A stretch of DNA of 64,000 nt from an uncultured Bacteroidota bacterium (GCA_902608795.1 CACLPI010000005.1:1-64000), one strand, 5' to 3'; counted from the first letter of the stretch, positions 8,414 to 18,390 are shown. Translations and numbers: made by a program. The notes: generated by a model from the sequence alone, not told the origin.

Positions 8414-9817
8414 GTGGGTAGAAATAAAAGAAATATTGTTTTAGAAAATATTGAACTAACTGATGCAGGTTCACTCGGTAAATCTATATCCAAAAAAGAT
8501 GGACAGAAAATAATTTTTACAAAAAATGGTGTACCTGGTGATATCGTTAACATCAGAGTGAGAAAGAAAAGAAAATCGTATTTAGAAGGCGACATCATTA
8601 AATATCATAAATACTCTCCCAAAAGAACAGATCCAAAATGCTCACATTTTGAACTTTGCGGAGGATGCAGTTGGCAAAACATGGATTATGAAGAACAATT
8701 GATATATAAGGACAAAGAAGTAAATGAAAATTTAAGCAGAATCGGTAAAATTGGATCTCACAAAAAACTTCACATAATTAAATCCGATAAAAGGTACTAC
8801 TACAGAAATAAGATGGAATTTTCTTTTAGTAATTCAAGATGGATAACCGAAAAGGAGATAAGAGAAGAAGTTGATATTTTAGATAAAAATGCTCTAGGTT
8901 TTCATAAATCAGGAATGTGGAGCAAGGTTATTGATATTGATAAATGCTATCTTCAAACGAACATTTCAAATAAAATCAGAAACTACACAAAACGAAAAGC
9001 ATTAGAACTTAATTTAGAGTTTTTTGATCTTAAAAATCAAAATGGAGACATAAGAAACTTGATGATCAGAACAACTACCACAAATGAAATAATGGTGTTA
9101 ATTCAATTCTACAAATACTCTAAAAAGGCCGAGAACCTTTTAGAATTAATTAAAAATGAATTTGATGAAATAACTTCGATAATGTATGTTATTAATAGTA
9201 AGCCCAACGACACTATTTATGATCTTGAGATAGTTTGCTTTAGCGGAAAAAATTATATAACAGAAAAAATAAGTGAACTTTTATTTAAAATATCTGCCAA
9301 ATCATTCTTTCAAACAAATCCCTATCAAACCAGCAAACTTTATAATATAGTTAAGAGGTTTGCAAATCTTAAAGGAAATGAGATTGTTTATGATTTATAT
9401 TCTGGAATTGGCGCTATTTCATTATTCCTTTCTAAAGAGGCAAAAAAAATAATTGGCATTGAGACTGTTAGGGATGCTGTTCAAGCTGCAAAATCTAACT
9501 CAAAGTTAAATAATATATCAAATTGTAAATTTATACATGGGGATGTAAAAGATATTATCTCAAAGCCTATTAAAGGAATCAAAAAACCTGATATTATTAT
9601 AGTTGACCCTCCTAGAAATGGATTAGAAAAATCAGTCATAAAATCAATAATAAAGCTTTCACCAGATAAAATCATTTATGTCAGCTGTAATAGCTCAACC
9701 CAGGCAAGAGATATTTATGAACTAAGGGATTTTTATAACTTGAAAATTACACAAGCAATTGACATGTTCCCCCAGACATACCATGTAGAAAATGTTGTAC
9801 TTTTAGAAAAAATATAA
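8414..9817 (+). CDS. rlmD: 23S rRNA (uracil-5-)-methyltransferase RlmD family
   Basis: This is a TrmA/RlmD-family RNA m5U methyltransferase. An N-terminal TRAM RNA-binding domain (about 1-65) is followed by the Fe-S cluster cysteines C76, C82 and C85 ('KCSHFELCGGCSWQNM') with a fourth near 'DIDKCYLQ'. The Rossmann methyltransferase part has 'VYDLYSGIGAISLFLS' (SAM binding), 'VDPPRNGL' and the catalytic cysteine in 'IYVSCNSSTQ'. The start is GTG at 8414; there is no in-frame ATG before the TRAM domain. The three genes rlmD, DUF6452 and DUF6048 run head to tail with no gap, an arrangement common in Flavobacteriia. The exact rRNA position is assumed from the family. Confidence 0.92.
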   Translation: MGRNKRNIVLENIELTDAGSLGKSISKKDGQKIIFTKNGVPGDIVNIRVRKKRKSYLEGDIIKYHKYSPKRTDPKCSHFELCGGCSWQNMDYEEQLIYKDKEVNENLSRIGKIGSHKKLHIIKSDKRYYYRNKMEFSFSNSRWITEKEIREEVDILDKNALGFHKSGMWSKVIDIDKCYLQTNISNKIRNYTKRKALELNLEFFDLKNQNGDIRNLMIRTTTTNEIMVLIQFYKYSKKAENLLELIKNEFDEITSIMYVINSKPNDTIYDLEIVCFSGKNYITEKISELLFKISAKSFFQTNPYQTSKLYNIVKRFANLKGNEIVYDLYSGIGAISLFLSKEAKKIIGIETVRDAVQAAKSNSKLNNISNCKFIHGDVKDIISKPIKGIKKPDIIIVDPPRNGLEKSVIKSIIKLSPDKIIYVSCNSSTQARDIYELRDFYNLKITQAIDMFPQTYHVENVVLLEKI

Positions 9818-10339
9818 ATGAATAAATATTTAGTTTTAATTTTAATTATTATCACAATATATAATTGTGAAAGTGATGATATTTGTCCTGAATCAACATT
9901 AACAACTCCCCGGCTTATAGTTACTTTTTATGATGATGAAAATCCGGAAGAAAGAAAAAATATTGAAAGTCTTGGGGTGTATATTGTTAAAAATAATGAA
10001 CTAATGTTGATAAGTGAAATAAATGGCATAAATACTGATTCTATTGCAATCCCACTAAGAGATGATGAATCCGTATCAAATTTTATGTTTTGTAAAGATT
10101 TCTCAGATGATGTAACAGTGATTCCAAGCGGCTTGCCAAATCACGTTTATTTTGACTATGAAATTAATGAAACCTTCATTTCAAGAGCATGTAGTTTTAT
10201 AAATAATTACAATTTATCAATTGCTCTACCCTATGACCCATTTGATACTCCTGGATCCACAAATTGGATTTCTGAGCTCATCATTTTAAATAATTATGTA
10301 ACTAATGAAAATCAATCCCATGTCAAGATTCTTCACTAG
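9818..10339 (+). CDS. DUF6452 family lipoprotein
   Basis: This is a 173-aa Flavobacteriia-specific protein with an N-terminal lipoprotein signal (hydrophobic 3-15, lipobox 'IYNC'), so it is probably anchored in the envelope. The conserved segment 'DDICPESTLTTPRLIVTFYD' with paired cysteines is the hallmark of the family, and a second cysteine-containing block follows ('FMFCKDF', 'ISRACSFI'). Function is unknown. Its ATG directly follows the rlmD stop and its 3' end overlaps the DUF6048 gene, so the two DUF genes probably act in the same envelope process. Confidence 0.82.
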   Translation: MNKYLVLILIIITIYNCESDDICPESTLTTPRLIVTFYDDENPEERKNIESLGVYIVKNNELMLISEINGINTDSIAIPLRDDESVSNFMFCKDFSDDVTVIPSGLPNHVYFDYEINETFISRACSFINNYNLSIALPYDPFDTPGSTNWISELIILNNYVTNENQSHVKILH

Positions 10340-10991
10340 TATTATTTTAACATTAACATTTAACAGTTTTTTAGCTAACACAAATGATACAATTAAAAAG
10401 TTTGGTATTCGAGCTGGAATTGATGTTCAGAAAATAATTAAATCTGCCTCCGATAATGATTACACTGGATTATCAATAAGTGGCGACATCAGATTAAAGG
10501 AATCACTATATTTTTTTTCTGAATTAGGGAACGAGGAAAAAATAATCAGTAGTTATTATTTAAATTCAACAGTAAAGGGTGGCTACTTAAAATGTGGTGT
10601 TAATTTTAAATTAAATAATGATATTGGAACTCAAAATATTGTTTACTCTGGTTTTAATTTAGGATTTAGTCAATTTGATCAAAGAGTAAATAGCTATACA
10701 ATTTACAATACTAATAGCATCTATTGGGGAGAATCAATCATTACAGAACCTATAAATCTAACCGATTTAAAAGCCTTTTGGCTTGAGCTAGTATTTGGAC
10801 TAAAGACTGAGATATTAAATAATCTTTTTCTTGGTTTTGAATTACAACTTAAGAACATCTTAAAACAAAATAATAAACAAGGTATTACTAATTTGTATAT
10901 CCCTGGATTTAATAGAACATATGACAGTTCTAACCTCGGTGCTGGATTTAGCTACAGCATCTCTTATCTCATTCCTGTAGTAAAAAAATAA
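10320..10991 (+). CDS. DUF6048 family outer-membrane-like protein
   Basis: This 223-residue product (228 if begun at the upstream ATG 10305) has a signal peptide ('MSRFFTSIILTLTFNSFLAN'). Alternating hydrophobic strands follow, with glycine-rich turns and an ending 'GAGFSYSISYLIPVV', the look of a small beta-barrel outer-membrane protein. It matches the DUF6048 type found next to DUF6452 in flavobacteria. I chose the ATG at 10320 because it puts the signal peptide at the N-terminus; both starts overlap the DUF6452 gene. Function is unknown. Confidence 0.8.
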   Translation: MSRFFTSIILTLTFNSFLANTNDTIKKFGIRAGIDVQKIIKSASDNDYTGLSISGDIRLKESLYFFSELGNEEKIISSYYLNSTVKGGYLKCGVNFKLNNDIGTQNIVYSGFNLGFSQFDQRVNSYTIYNTNSIYWGESIITEPINLTDLKAFWLELVFGLKTEILNNLFLGFELQLKNILKQNNKQGITNLYIPGFNRTYDSSNLGAGFSYSISYLIPVVKK

Positions 10992-12146
10992 TCAGTTTTT
11001 ATTTTTTTTTGTTCCAGGGTAAATAGCATAATTTAATAACCTTGATTCAAGATTAGAGTTATACAACTTAATTTTCTTATTAGACCTTAAACCTATTGAT
11101 TTAATAGCTTCTAAATTTGCTGTTATTACCCAAACATCAGAATACAAGTAATTATTCTTTAAAGTATCTCCAATTTTTTTGTACAACACATTAACATCTG
11201 TTGATATCCTCTTGTCATATGGAGGATTAATTAATATATGCAACTTATCTTCATCTGTTTTATTAGAGTTTAAAAAGTCTTTTTTTACAATTTCGATATC
11301 AATGTCTAATTCAGCAACTTCAATATTTTTTTGAGCTTTTTTCACCATTGCATTTGAGATATCAAAACCGTATAATTTATAATCAAAATCAATCTCTTTA
11401 CTTCTTACAGATTCTTCAATTATTTCAAATAATTCATTATCCCAATCTTTCCATTTTTCAAATGCAAATGAAAGCCTATTTAAGTTTGGTGCTATATTTT
11501 TTGCAATCATTGCAGCTTCTATAAGAAAGGTTCCTGTTCCGCACATCGGATCCAACAAGTCAGACTTTTTATCCCATTTTGACATTAGAACTATTCCAGC
11601 TGCAAGAACTTCATTCAACGGGGCAGCGGAATTATATTTTTTATAACCTCTTTTGTGAAGCGATTCACCAGAACTATCCAAGGAAATAGTACAGTTGTTT
11701 CTATTAACATGTATTTCTATCCTAAGTTCAGGATTGAATGAGTTTATGCTAGGTCTTTTCTTAAATTTATCTCTAAACCTATCGACAATCGCATCCTTTG
11801 CTTTTAATGAGGTAAACTTTGAATTATTAAAAACATTTGAGTGAAAAACAACAGAATTTATTAAAAATGAACCGGTTGGATCTATATAATCCTCCCATTT
11901 AAAACTATAAATATTATCATAATATTCATTTATATCTTTAAATCTAAATTCACATACAGGTTTAAGTATTTTTAATGCCGTTCTTAAACTAAGATTAGAT
12001 TTATATAAAAAACCTTTATCACCATAAAAGCTTACATTTCTATTTCCTATAATTATTTTTTGTGCACCTAAAGAAAGTAATTCCTCAGAAAGAATATCTT
12101 CAAAACCATAAAAAGTCTTAGCAATCATTTTAAAATTTTCACTCAT
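10992..12146 (-). CDS. THUMP-domain class I SAM-dependent RNA methyltransferase
   Basis: This protein resembles the N-terminal half of E. coli RlmL (23S rRNA m2G2445 methyltransferase). After the ferredoxin-like start 'MIAKTFYGFEDILSEEL' comes a THUMP RNA-binding domain at about 50-160 and a Rossmann methyltransferase with 'LLDPMCGTGTFLIEA' (SAM binding) and the catalytic 'INPPYDKRI', typical of N2-guanine methylation. The ORF can begin at ATG 12170, but homologues start at the second methionine 'MSENFKMIAK', giving 12146 and avoiding a 20-base overlap with the upstream DUF4294 gene. The RlmK half is absent, as is usual in this phylum. Confidence 0.88.
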   Translation of the reverse strand: MSENFKMIAKTFYGFEDILSEELLSLGAQKIIIGNRNVSFYGDKGFLYKSNLSLRTALKILKPVCEFRFKDINEYYDNIYSFKWEDYIDPTGSFLINSVVFHSNVFNNSKFTSLKAKDAIVDRFRDKFKKRPSINSFNPELRIEIHVNRNNCTISLDSSGESLHKRGYKKYNSAAPLNEVLAAGIVLMSKWDKKSDLLDPMCGTGTFLIEAAMIAKNIAPNLNRLSFAFEKWKDWDNELFEIIEESVRSKEIDFDYKLYGFDISNAMVKKAQKNIEVAELDIDIEIVKKDFLNSNKTDEDKLHILINPPYDKRISTDVNVLYKKIGDTLKNNYLYSDVWVITANLEAIKSIGLRSNKKIKLYNSNLESRLLNYAIYPGTKKNKN

Positions 12147-12150
12147 ATTA

Positions 12151-12819
12151 TTATTTGTTTTTCTGCTCATCCCATAAACTTTTCAATTTAAATAAATCAT
12201 GAGTTTTAGCTGGCTCTATATATTCAATAAGATTATCTCTGATTGATCTTTGTACTATATCCTCTATATAATAATCATCAATATTAGTTTCTGGTAAAAA
12301 CTCACTTTTTAAATTCATATTGAAAAACTTAGCAGTAGTATTATAAAAAAACGCTCTTAACCCATTTCTTAGTTGCTTTACTAAATCATAGGTTGATACC
12401 CCAGTTTGACGATGAATTAATTTTATCAAAATTCTACCTTCAGACTGGGTTAACTTACTTAACTCTGGAGTTAATTCGTCTTCTAAAAATTTTTGAACCA
12501 TTTTTGTATATCTCTTTTTTCCTCTCTTTCTTTTTATAAGATTCAATCTTTCATTAAGACTATTTAACCTATCTGAAGCCATTATGGAATAGGGATATAC
12601 CTTTAAAGTTTTTCTTTTTAGGATTAAATATTTTCTGATTTGATCAGAATTATAAAATGGTCTTTTTGGTAATAATAAAACCTCATTTAACCCTATTGAC
12701 CCTTTAACTATTGTGTCACCTGAAATTCTTATATATTCATAAATTGAATCATTTTCAATCTGTTGAGTGTAGGTATTTACAATTGTAAAAAAGACTAATA
12801 AAAATAGGAATTGTTTCAA
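12151..12819 (-). CDS. DUF4294 family exported protein
   Basis: This 222-aa protein is a Bacteroidota-specific DUF4294 member. A signal peptide covers about 1-19 ('FLFLLVFFTIVNTYTQQ'). The body is mostly helical and basic, with the characteristic 'LKVYPYSIMASDRLNSLNER' and 'RILIKLIHRQTGVSTYDLVK'. It is exported to the periplasm or outer membrane, and its role is unknown. It lies immediately upstream of the THUMP methyltransferase and is probably co-transcribed with it, but no functional link is evident. Confidence 0.82.
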   Translation of the reverse strand: MKQFLFLLVFFTIVNTYTQQIENDSIYEYIRISGDTIVKGSIGLNEVLLLPKRPFYNSDQIRKYLILKRKTLKVYPYSIMASDRLNSLNERLNLIKRKRGKKRYTKMVQKFLEDELTPELSKLTQSEGRILIKLIHRQTGVSTYDLVKQLRNGLRAFFYNTTAKFFNMNLKSEFLPETNIDDYYIEDIVQRSIRDNLIEYIEPAKTHDLFKLKSLWDEQKNK

Positions 12820-12915
12820 TTAAAAATAATTATTTAATAATTGATAAAATTATATATAATAAATAAGGAAATCATTATTATTTTTACATATCTAACATTT
12901 AAAAATCAAATCGAA

Positions 12916-14004
12916 ATGAGTAGCAAGAGCATATTAAACAAAAAGTCAATGCAATTTCTTGAAAAATATTTAAATAATGCCTCTCCAACAGGATACGAAT
13001 GGGAAGGTCAGAAAATTTGGATGGACTATTTACAGCCATATGCAGATAAATTTATAACAGACACTTACGGTTCAGCTGTAGCAGTTATAAACCCAGATCA
13101 CGAATATAAAGTTGTTATTGAAGGGCATTCAGATGAAATTTCTTGGTATGTTAATTATATTTCTGATAAAGGTTTAATATCAGTTATAAGAAACGGAGGA
13201 AGCGATCACCAAATTGCGCCAAGCAAAATTGTTAATATACATACTGAAAAAGGAATAGTTAAAGGGGTTTTTGGATGGCCTGCGATACATACCAGATTAG
13301 CCGCAAAAGAAGAACCTCCAAAATTAGATAATATATTTATTGATGTTGGATGCAAAAACAAAAAGGATGTTGAAAAACTCGGTGTTCATGTTGGATGTGT
13401 AATAACTTATCCTGATCCGTTTCATATTCTAAATAAGGATAATTTTGTATGTCGTGCGCTCGATAATAGAATCGGAGGTTTTATGATTGCTGAGGTAGCC
13501 AGACTAGTTAAAGAAAATAAGAAAAAATTACCATTTGGCTTATATGTTACTAACTCTGTCCAGGAGGAAGTTGGTCTTAGAGGAGCTGAGATGATAACAC
13601 AGACTATAAAGCCAAATGTTGCAATTGTTACCGATGTTACTCACGATACTACAACTCCAATGATAAATCAAAAGAAACAAGGTTATTGTGAAATCAACAA
13701 AGGCCCAGTAGTAACATATGCTCCTGCAGTTCAACAAAAACTTAGGGATTTAATAATTAATACTGCAAAAAAGAATAAAATCCCGTTTCAAAGAGCTGCC
13801 TCGAGTCGTTACACAGGTACTGACACTGATGCTTTTGCCTACAGTAACGGTGGAGTTCCATCAGCATTGATATCTCTACCACTTAGATATATGCACACAA
13901 CTGTTGAAATGGTTCATAAAAATGATGTTGAAAATGTAATTAAATTGATTTATAATACAGTGCTTAATATTAAATCTGGAGAAGACTTTAGCTACTTTAA
14001 ATAA
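12916..14004 (+). CDS. M42 family metallopeptidase (glutamyl aminopeptidase/endoglucanase type)
   Basis: This is a dinuclear zinc aminopeptidase of family M42, forming large tetrahedral assemblies that trim peptides in the cytoplasm. Family features are 'NNASPTGYEWEGQ', the first metal histidine in 'IEGHSDEIS', the bridging aspartate in 'CRALDNRIGG', the catalytic glutamates in 'SVQEEVGLRGA', aspartate in 'VTDVTHD' and the last histidine in 'MHTTVEMVHKND'. The ORF extends to a TTG at 12841, but those 25 residues are hydrophobic and atypical; ATG 12916 gives the expected start. A Nudix gene follows 16 bases later. Confidence 0.9.
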   Translation: MSSKSILNKKSMQFLEKYLNNASPTGYEWEGQKIWMDYLQPYADKFITDTYGSAVAVINPDHEYKVVIEGHSDEISWYVNYISDKGLISVIRNGGSDHQIAPSKIVNIHTEKGIVKGVFGWPAIHTRLAAKEEPPKLDNIFIDVGCKNKKDVEKLGVHVGCVITYPDPFHILNKDNFVCRALDNRIGGFMIAEVARLVKENKKKLPFGLYVTNSVQEEVGLRGAEMITQTIKPNVAIVTDVTHDTTTPMINQKKQGYCEINKGPVVTYAPAVQQKLRDLIINTAKKNKIPFQRAASSRYTGTDTDAFAYSNGGVPSALISLPLRYMHTTVEMVHKNDVENVIKLIYNTVLNIKSGEDFSYFK

Positions 14005-14020
14005 ATATTTAGATTTAATA

Positions 14021-14581
14021 ATGAGGGAGGAATTCCTAGAAATATATTCATCTAACGGAAAAAAAACTGGTAAAAAAGCAACTAAGTCACATATTCATAA
14101 AAAAGGCTTATTTCATGCAACAGTTCATGTATGGATATTCAGTGAAAAGGGAAATGTGCTAATTCAGAAAAGGTCAACCAAAAAGAAATTAAACCCCGGT
14201 GTTTGGGATGTTTCGGTTGCAGGACATATTGAATATAAAGAAGATATTAAAGCTGCCGCTATTAGAGAAACATTTGAAGAAATAGGCATATGTATCAAAG
14301 AAAAGGATTTATTAAAACTCGGTATTTATACAAGTGAAAGCTATCATAGTAAGATAATTGACAGAGAGTTTCACCATACATATATTCTAAAAATTGATCA
14401 AGTTAAAATTAATCTAAACCATAAAAATGATGAAGTTGATGATTTAAAGTTTATTTCGTTAGAGGAAATGGATTTAATATTGAACCAAAATAATAGTGGT
14501 ATTTTCATAGGAAAAAACAAGAATTACTACAAAGATGTTTTTGAAGCAATTTTAAAAATAACTACAGAGAATTGTCAATAA
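14021..14581 (+). CDS. Nudix hydrolase
   Basis: This 186-aa Nudix enzyme hydrolyses a nucleoside diphosphate linked to another moiety. The Nudix box G-x5-E-x7-REUxEExGU is complete: 'GHIEYKEDIKAAAIRETFEE' followed by IGI. The upstream 'HATVHVWIFSEKGNVLIQKR' and 'NPGVWDVSVAGH' are typical of the YfcD/isopentenyl-diphosphate-isomerase-like branch. The presence of a related sequence type in IDI means an isomerase role cannot be fully excluded, but the length and start are those of general hydrolases. It follows the M42 gene closely and overlaps the 3' end of acs by 20 bases on the opposite strand. Confidence 0.88.
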   Translation: MREEFLEIYSSNGKKTGKKATKSHIHKKGLFHATVHVWIFSEKGNVLIQKRSTKKKLNPGVWDVSVAGHIEYKEDIKAAAIRETFEEIGICIKEKDLLKLGIYTSESYHSKIIDREFHHTYILKIDQVKINLNHKNDEVDDLKFISLEEMDLILNQNNSGIFIGKNKNYYKDVFEAILKITTENCQ

Positions 14582-16463
14582 TCTCCTTGACAACATCCGG
14601 ATTTAACAGGGTGCTAATATCTCCTAGGTTATTAAATTCCTTTGAAGCAATCTTTCTCAGAATCCTTCTCATTATTTTTCCAGATCTAGTTTTCGGAAGT
14701 CCATTGGTAATTTGAATCTTATCTAATTTAGCAATAGGACCAATTTTTTTAGAAATTAACATATTAATTTCTTTTTTAATCGAGTCTAAGTTTTCATATT
14801 CTTGTTTTAAAGTAATATAACCATATAAAGCATTTCCTTTAATTTCGTGCGGAAAACCTACAATTGCAGACTCTGCAACTAATTCGTGTTCATTAATCGC
14901 ATCTTCTATTGGCGCAGTACCAAGATTATGACCTGAAACAATGATAACATCATCAACTCTTCCAGTTATTCTGAAATTACCGTCCTCATCCATAAATGCC
15001 CCATCTCCTGTAAAATATTTATTTTCAAAAGCAGAAAAATAAGTGTTTATATATCTGTTATGATCTCCCCATATTGTTCTTGCTATAGATGGCCATGGAT
15101 ATTGAATACATAGTTTACCCACAATGTTAAATTCATTCAATTCTTTACCATTTTCATCCAATAATATTGGTTGAATTCCAATAAATGGTTTTGTCGCAAA
15201 AGTTGGCTTATCTGGTAAAACTTTTGGAATTGACGATATCAAAATACCACCTGTTTCAGTTTGCCACCATGTATCTACAATGGGGCAATTATTCCTTCCA
15301 ACATATTTATTATACCATTGCCAAGCCTCTTCATTTATAGGCTCACCAACTGTCCCAAGAACCTTCAATGATGAAAGATCACAGTTTTTAAGAAAACTAC
15401 TACCTTGTTTTGCTAAAGCTCTAATAGCAGTTGGAGCTGTATAAAATTGATTTACTCCAAATTTTTCAACTATTTGCCAAAACCTACTGTAATCAGGAAA
15501 ACTAGGAATACCTTCAAACATAATTGTTGTTGCTGCGTTTGATAATGGACCATACAATATATAACTATGACCAGTAATCCATCCTATGTCTGCAGTGCAC
15601 CAATAAATATCTCCATCATCATATTGAAAAACATTTTTAAATGTATACGATGTGTATACCATGTAGCCACCACATGTGTGAACCATCCCTTTTGGTTTTC
15701 CTGTAGAACCTGATGTGTATAAAATAAATAATGGGTCTTCTGCGTCCATGATTTCAGCTTTACAGAAATTATCAACATCAATAATCAAATCATCTAATAA
15801 AAAATCTCTTTTACTGTTGATATTAATAGATTCATTAGTCCTTTTTATGAGTAAAACTTTTTGATCAGATTTACACATTTCTAATGCGGCATCTACAATT
15901 TTTTTAAGATTTAAAATTTTTTCGCCTCTAAATGAACCATCTGAAGTTATAATTATACTGCTTTTACAATCATCTATCCTTGTGGCTAAGGCATTAGATG
16001 AAAAACCAGCAAAAACAACTGAATGAATTGCACCAATTCTAGCACAAGCAAGAACAGAAAATGCCAATTCAGGAATCATTGGCAAATAAATACAAACCCT
16101 ATCCCCTTTTTTAACACCCATTGACTTCAGAACATTAGCCATTTTACAAACCTCTGTTAATAATTCTGAATAAGAATATGATTTATATTCCTCATAAGGG
16201 TTATTTGGCTCAAAAATTATTGCCGTTTTATCAGGTTGCTTTTTTACATGTCTATCCAGGCAATTAATTGTAATATTTAATTTAGCATCTTTAAACCATG
16301 AAACTCTAGCTTTTCTAAAATCCCAATCTAAAACTTTTGACCATTTTGTTTCCCATAAAAAATTATTCGAAGCTAGTTCAGACCAAAAAACCTCTGGTTC
16401 ATTAAAAGACTCTTTATATAATTGAGAATATTTCTCTGGGCTATCTATGTTATATCTATTCAT
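14562..16463 (-). CDS. acs: Acetyl-CoA synthetase
   Basis: This AMP-forming ligase activates acetate to acetyl-CoA. It has the ANL-superfamily motifs 'ILYTSGSTGKPKGMVHT' (P-loop-like), 'DTWWQTETGG' and 'YFTGDGAFMDEDGNFRITGR', and the C-terminal 'LPKTRSGKIMRRILRKI', whose lysine is the acetylation-regulated catalytic residue. At 633 aa it is full length. It is last in a leftward run and overlaps the symporter gene by 8 bases, indicating coupled acetate import and activation. Confidence 0.95.
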   Translation of the reverse strand: MNRYNIDSPEKYSQLYKESFNEPEVFWSELASNNFLWETKWSKVLDWDFRKARVSWFKDAKLNITINCLDRHVKKQPDKTAIIFEPNNPYEEYKSYSYSELLTEVCKMANVLKSMGVKKGDRVCIYLPMIPELAFSVLACARIGAIHSVVFAGFSSNALATRIDDCKSSIIITSDGSFRGEKILNLKKIVDAALEMCKSDQKVLLIKRTNESININSKRDFLLDDLIIDVDNFCKAEIMDAEDPLFILYTSGSTGKPKGMVHTCGGYMVYTSYTFKNVFQYDDGDIYWCTADIGWITGHSYILYGPLSNAATTIMFEGIPSFPDYSRFWQIVEKFGVNQFYTAPTAIRALAKQGSSFLKNCDLSSLKVLGTVGEPINEEAWQWYNKYVGRNNCPIVDTWWQTETGGILISSIPKVLPDKPTFATKPFIGIQPILLDENGKELNEFNIVGKLCIQYPWPSIARTIWGDHNRYINTYFSAFENKYFTGDGAFMDEDGNFRITGRVDDVIIVSGHNLGTAPIEDAINEHELVAESAIVGFPHEIKGNALYGYITLKQEYENLDSIKKEINMLISKKIGPIAKLDKIQITNGLPKTRSGKIMRRILRKIASKEFNNLGDISTLLNPDVVKEIIDNSL

Positions 16464-18129
16464 ATTCAGGGATTCTTATGTTATCTACAATATCTTTTAT
16501 TTTTTTTGGGGTTGGTGAAGTAAACTTCATCACAGCAAAAGAAACTATAAAATTCAATATCATGGCAACACTACCGAATCCCTCAGGTGAAATTCCAAAC
16601 CAATAATCTTCATACGAACCGCCTCCAAAGAAGTCAAATTTAAACTTTAGCATGTAATACAGCATCAACCCTATTCCTGCAAGCATTCCGCAAATTGCTC
16701 CCTCCTTATTCATTTTTTTATAAAAAATTCCCATTACAATAGCAGGAAAAAAAGATGCAGCAGCTAAACCAAAAGCCAAAGCAACAACAGCAGCAACAAA
16801 ACCAGGTGGGTTAATTCCAAAGTATCCTGCTATACAAACTGCAAAAAAAGCAGAAATTCTTGCAGCTACCAATTCACCTTTTTCACTTATTTCTGGATAA
16901 TATACTCTTTTAATTAGATCATGAGAAACAGATGCAGAGATAACAAGTAGAAGACCAGCAGCAGTAGACAAAGCGGCAGCTAATCCACCAGCAGCAACAA
17001 GGGCAACAACCCAGTTGGGTAAATTAGCTATTTCTGGATTGGCCAAAACCATGATATCTCTGTCAACATATAATTCATTTGAATCATCATTAGTGTAATC
17101 AATCATACCATCATTATCTAAATCATCAAATTTTATTAATCCTGTATTTTCCCATTTTTTAAACCATTGAGGTATGTCTGAATAAGATTTGGTTGAAATG
17201 GTTTCAAGTAAATTAGTTCTTGCAAAAGCAGCTACTGCTGGAGCTGTAGTATATAGTATTGCTATCAATAGCAATGCTATACCCGCAGATTTCCTAGCAT
17301 CTGCAACTTTTTTTACGGTGAAAAACCTTACAATAACATGTGGTAAACCAGCTGTACCAACCATTAAAGCTAATGTGATTGCAAAAATATCTATCAAAGG
17401 TTTTGTATTGTCAGTATATTCGTTAAAACCCAATTCAACATTTAGATTATCCAGTTTATCAAGAAGATAAGTTGATGATCCATCTGACATTTCACTTCCA
17501 AAACCAAGTTGAGGTATTGGATTACCTGTCATTTGTATAGAAATAAAAATTGCTGGTACCATAAAAGCAAATATCAAAACACAATACTGAGCAACCTGAG
17601 TATATGTTATTCCTTTCATCCCTCCTAGAACAGCATAAAAAAGAACGATTAACATGCCAATAATTACACCTGTATTTATGTCGACCTCTAAAAATCTTGA
17701 AAAAACAATTCCAACTCCCCTCATCTGACCAGCCACATAAGTAAATGAAACTAATAAAGCACAGAATACAGCAACTAACCGGGCATTATTTGAATAGTAC
17801 CTATCGCCTATAAATTCTGGTACTGTAAATTTTCCAAACTTTCTTAAATATGGAGCCAACAATAAAGCTAAAAGTACATACCCTCCTGTCCAACCCATCA
17901 GATAAACAGCACCGTCATAGCCAGCAAAGGAAATAATACCAGCCATTGAAATAAATGAAGCAGCACTCATCCAATCAGCAGCAGTAGCCATACCATTTGC
18001 CCAAGCACCTACTCCACCTCCAGCAACATAGAACTCCTTAGTTGATTTAACTCTTGACCAAATTGCGATGGCGATATAAATCGAAAAAGTAATCCCTACC
18101 AAGATATATGTCCACGATTGAATACTCAT
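16456..18129 (-). CDS. Sodium:solute symporter, acetate-permease (ActP/VC_2705) type
   Basis: This 557-aa SSS-family transporter has about 13 membrane segments. N-terminal 'VKSTKEFYVAGGGVGAWANG' and 'DWMSAASFISMAGIISFAGY' are family signatures near the sodium site. It is followed closely by acs and preceded by a DUF4212 gene; DUF4212 proteins are small partner subunits of the VC_2705 symporter subfamily. The context makes acetate or another short carboxylate the likely substrate. A periplasmic insert of about 100 residues, rich in acidic residues ('DLDNDGMIDYTNDDSNE'), lies between membrane segments and could bind calcium; this last point is inference. Confidence 0.9.
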   Translation of the reverse strand: MSIQSWTYILVGITFSIYIAIAIWSRVKSTKEFYVAGGGVGAWANGMATAADWMSAASFISMAGIISFAGYDGAVYLMGWTGGYVLLALLLAPYLRKFGKFTVPEFIGDRYYSNNARLVAVFCALLVSFTYVAGQMRGVGIVFSRFLEVDINTGVIIGMLIVLFYAVLGGMKGITYTQVAQYCVLIFAFMVPAIFISIQMTGNPIPQLGFGSEMSDGSSTYLLDKLDNLNVELGFNEYTDNTKPLIDIFAITLALMVGTAGLPHVIVRFFTVKKVADARKSAGIALLLIAILYTTAPAVAAFARTNLLETISTKSYSDIPQWFKKWENTGLIKFDDLDNDGMIDYTNDDSNELYVDRDIMVLANPEIANLPNWVVALVAAGGLAAALSTAAGLLLVISASVSHDLIKRVYYPEISEKGELVAARISAFFAVCIAGYFGINPPGFVAAVVALAFGLAAASFFPAIVMGIFYKKMNKEGAICGMLAGIGLMLYYMLKFKFDFFGGGSYEDYWFGISPEGFGSVAMILNFIVSFAVMKFTSPTPKKIKDIVDNIRIPEYE

Positions 18130-18132
18130 TTT

Positions 18133-18390
18133 TTATTTTTTAAATCCAAATTTCTTATCAAGATTATTCATTAATCTAACATATGTAAAAATCAAAATAA
18201 CAAAAACATATATAGACCCTTGCTGAGCAAACCAAAATCCTAATTTAAAACCGGCAATCGAAAACTGATTTAAAAAATCTTTTAAAATAATACCAAATAA
18301 AAATGAAAACGTAAACCAAATTGAAAGGAGAATTGAGACATATGTGATATTTGTTCTCCAATAATTATTATATCTATCTTTTGATTTCAT
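18133..18390 (-). CDS. DUF4212 small membrane subunit of the symporter
   Basis: This 85-aa protein has two membrane helices (about 17-37 and 55-76) and the family start 'YWRTNITYVSILLSIWF'. DUF4212 proteins are nearly always encoded beside a VC_2705-type sodium:solute symporter and are thought to be its small subunit. The gene ends 3 bases before the symporter start and overlaps the alanine symporter gene upstream by 17 bases. Confidence 0.9.
   Translation of the reverse strand: MKSKDRYNNYWRTNITYVSILLSIWFTFSFLFGIILKDFLNQFSIAGFKLGFWFAQQGSIYVFVILIFTYVRLMNNLDKKFGFKK

Noticed and set aside
12828-12842. AATTATT-T-AATAATT inverted repeat upstream of the M42 gene
   Set aside because: Composed only of A and T in a very AT-rich spacer; such repeats are expected by chance.
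12841-12915. N-terminal extension of the M42 peptidase from TTG 12841
   Set aside because: The extra 25 residues are hydrophobic and Ile-rich, unlike family N-termini, and ATG 12916 starts exactly where homologues do.
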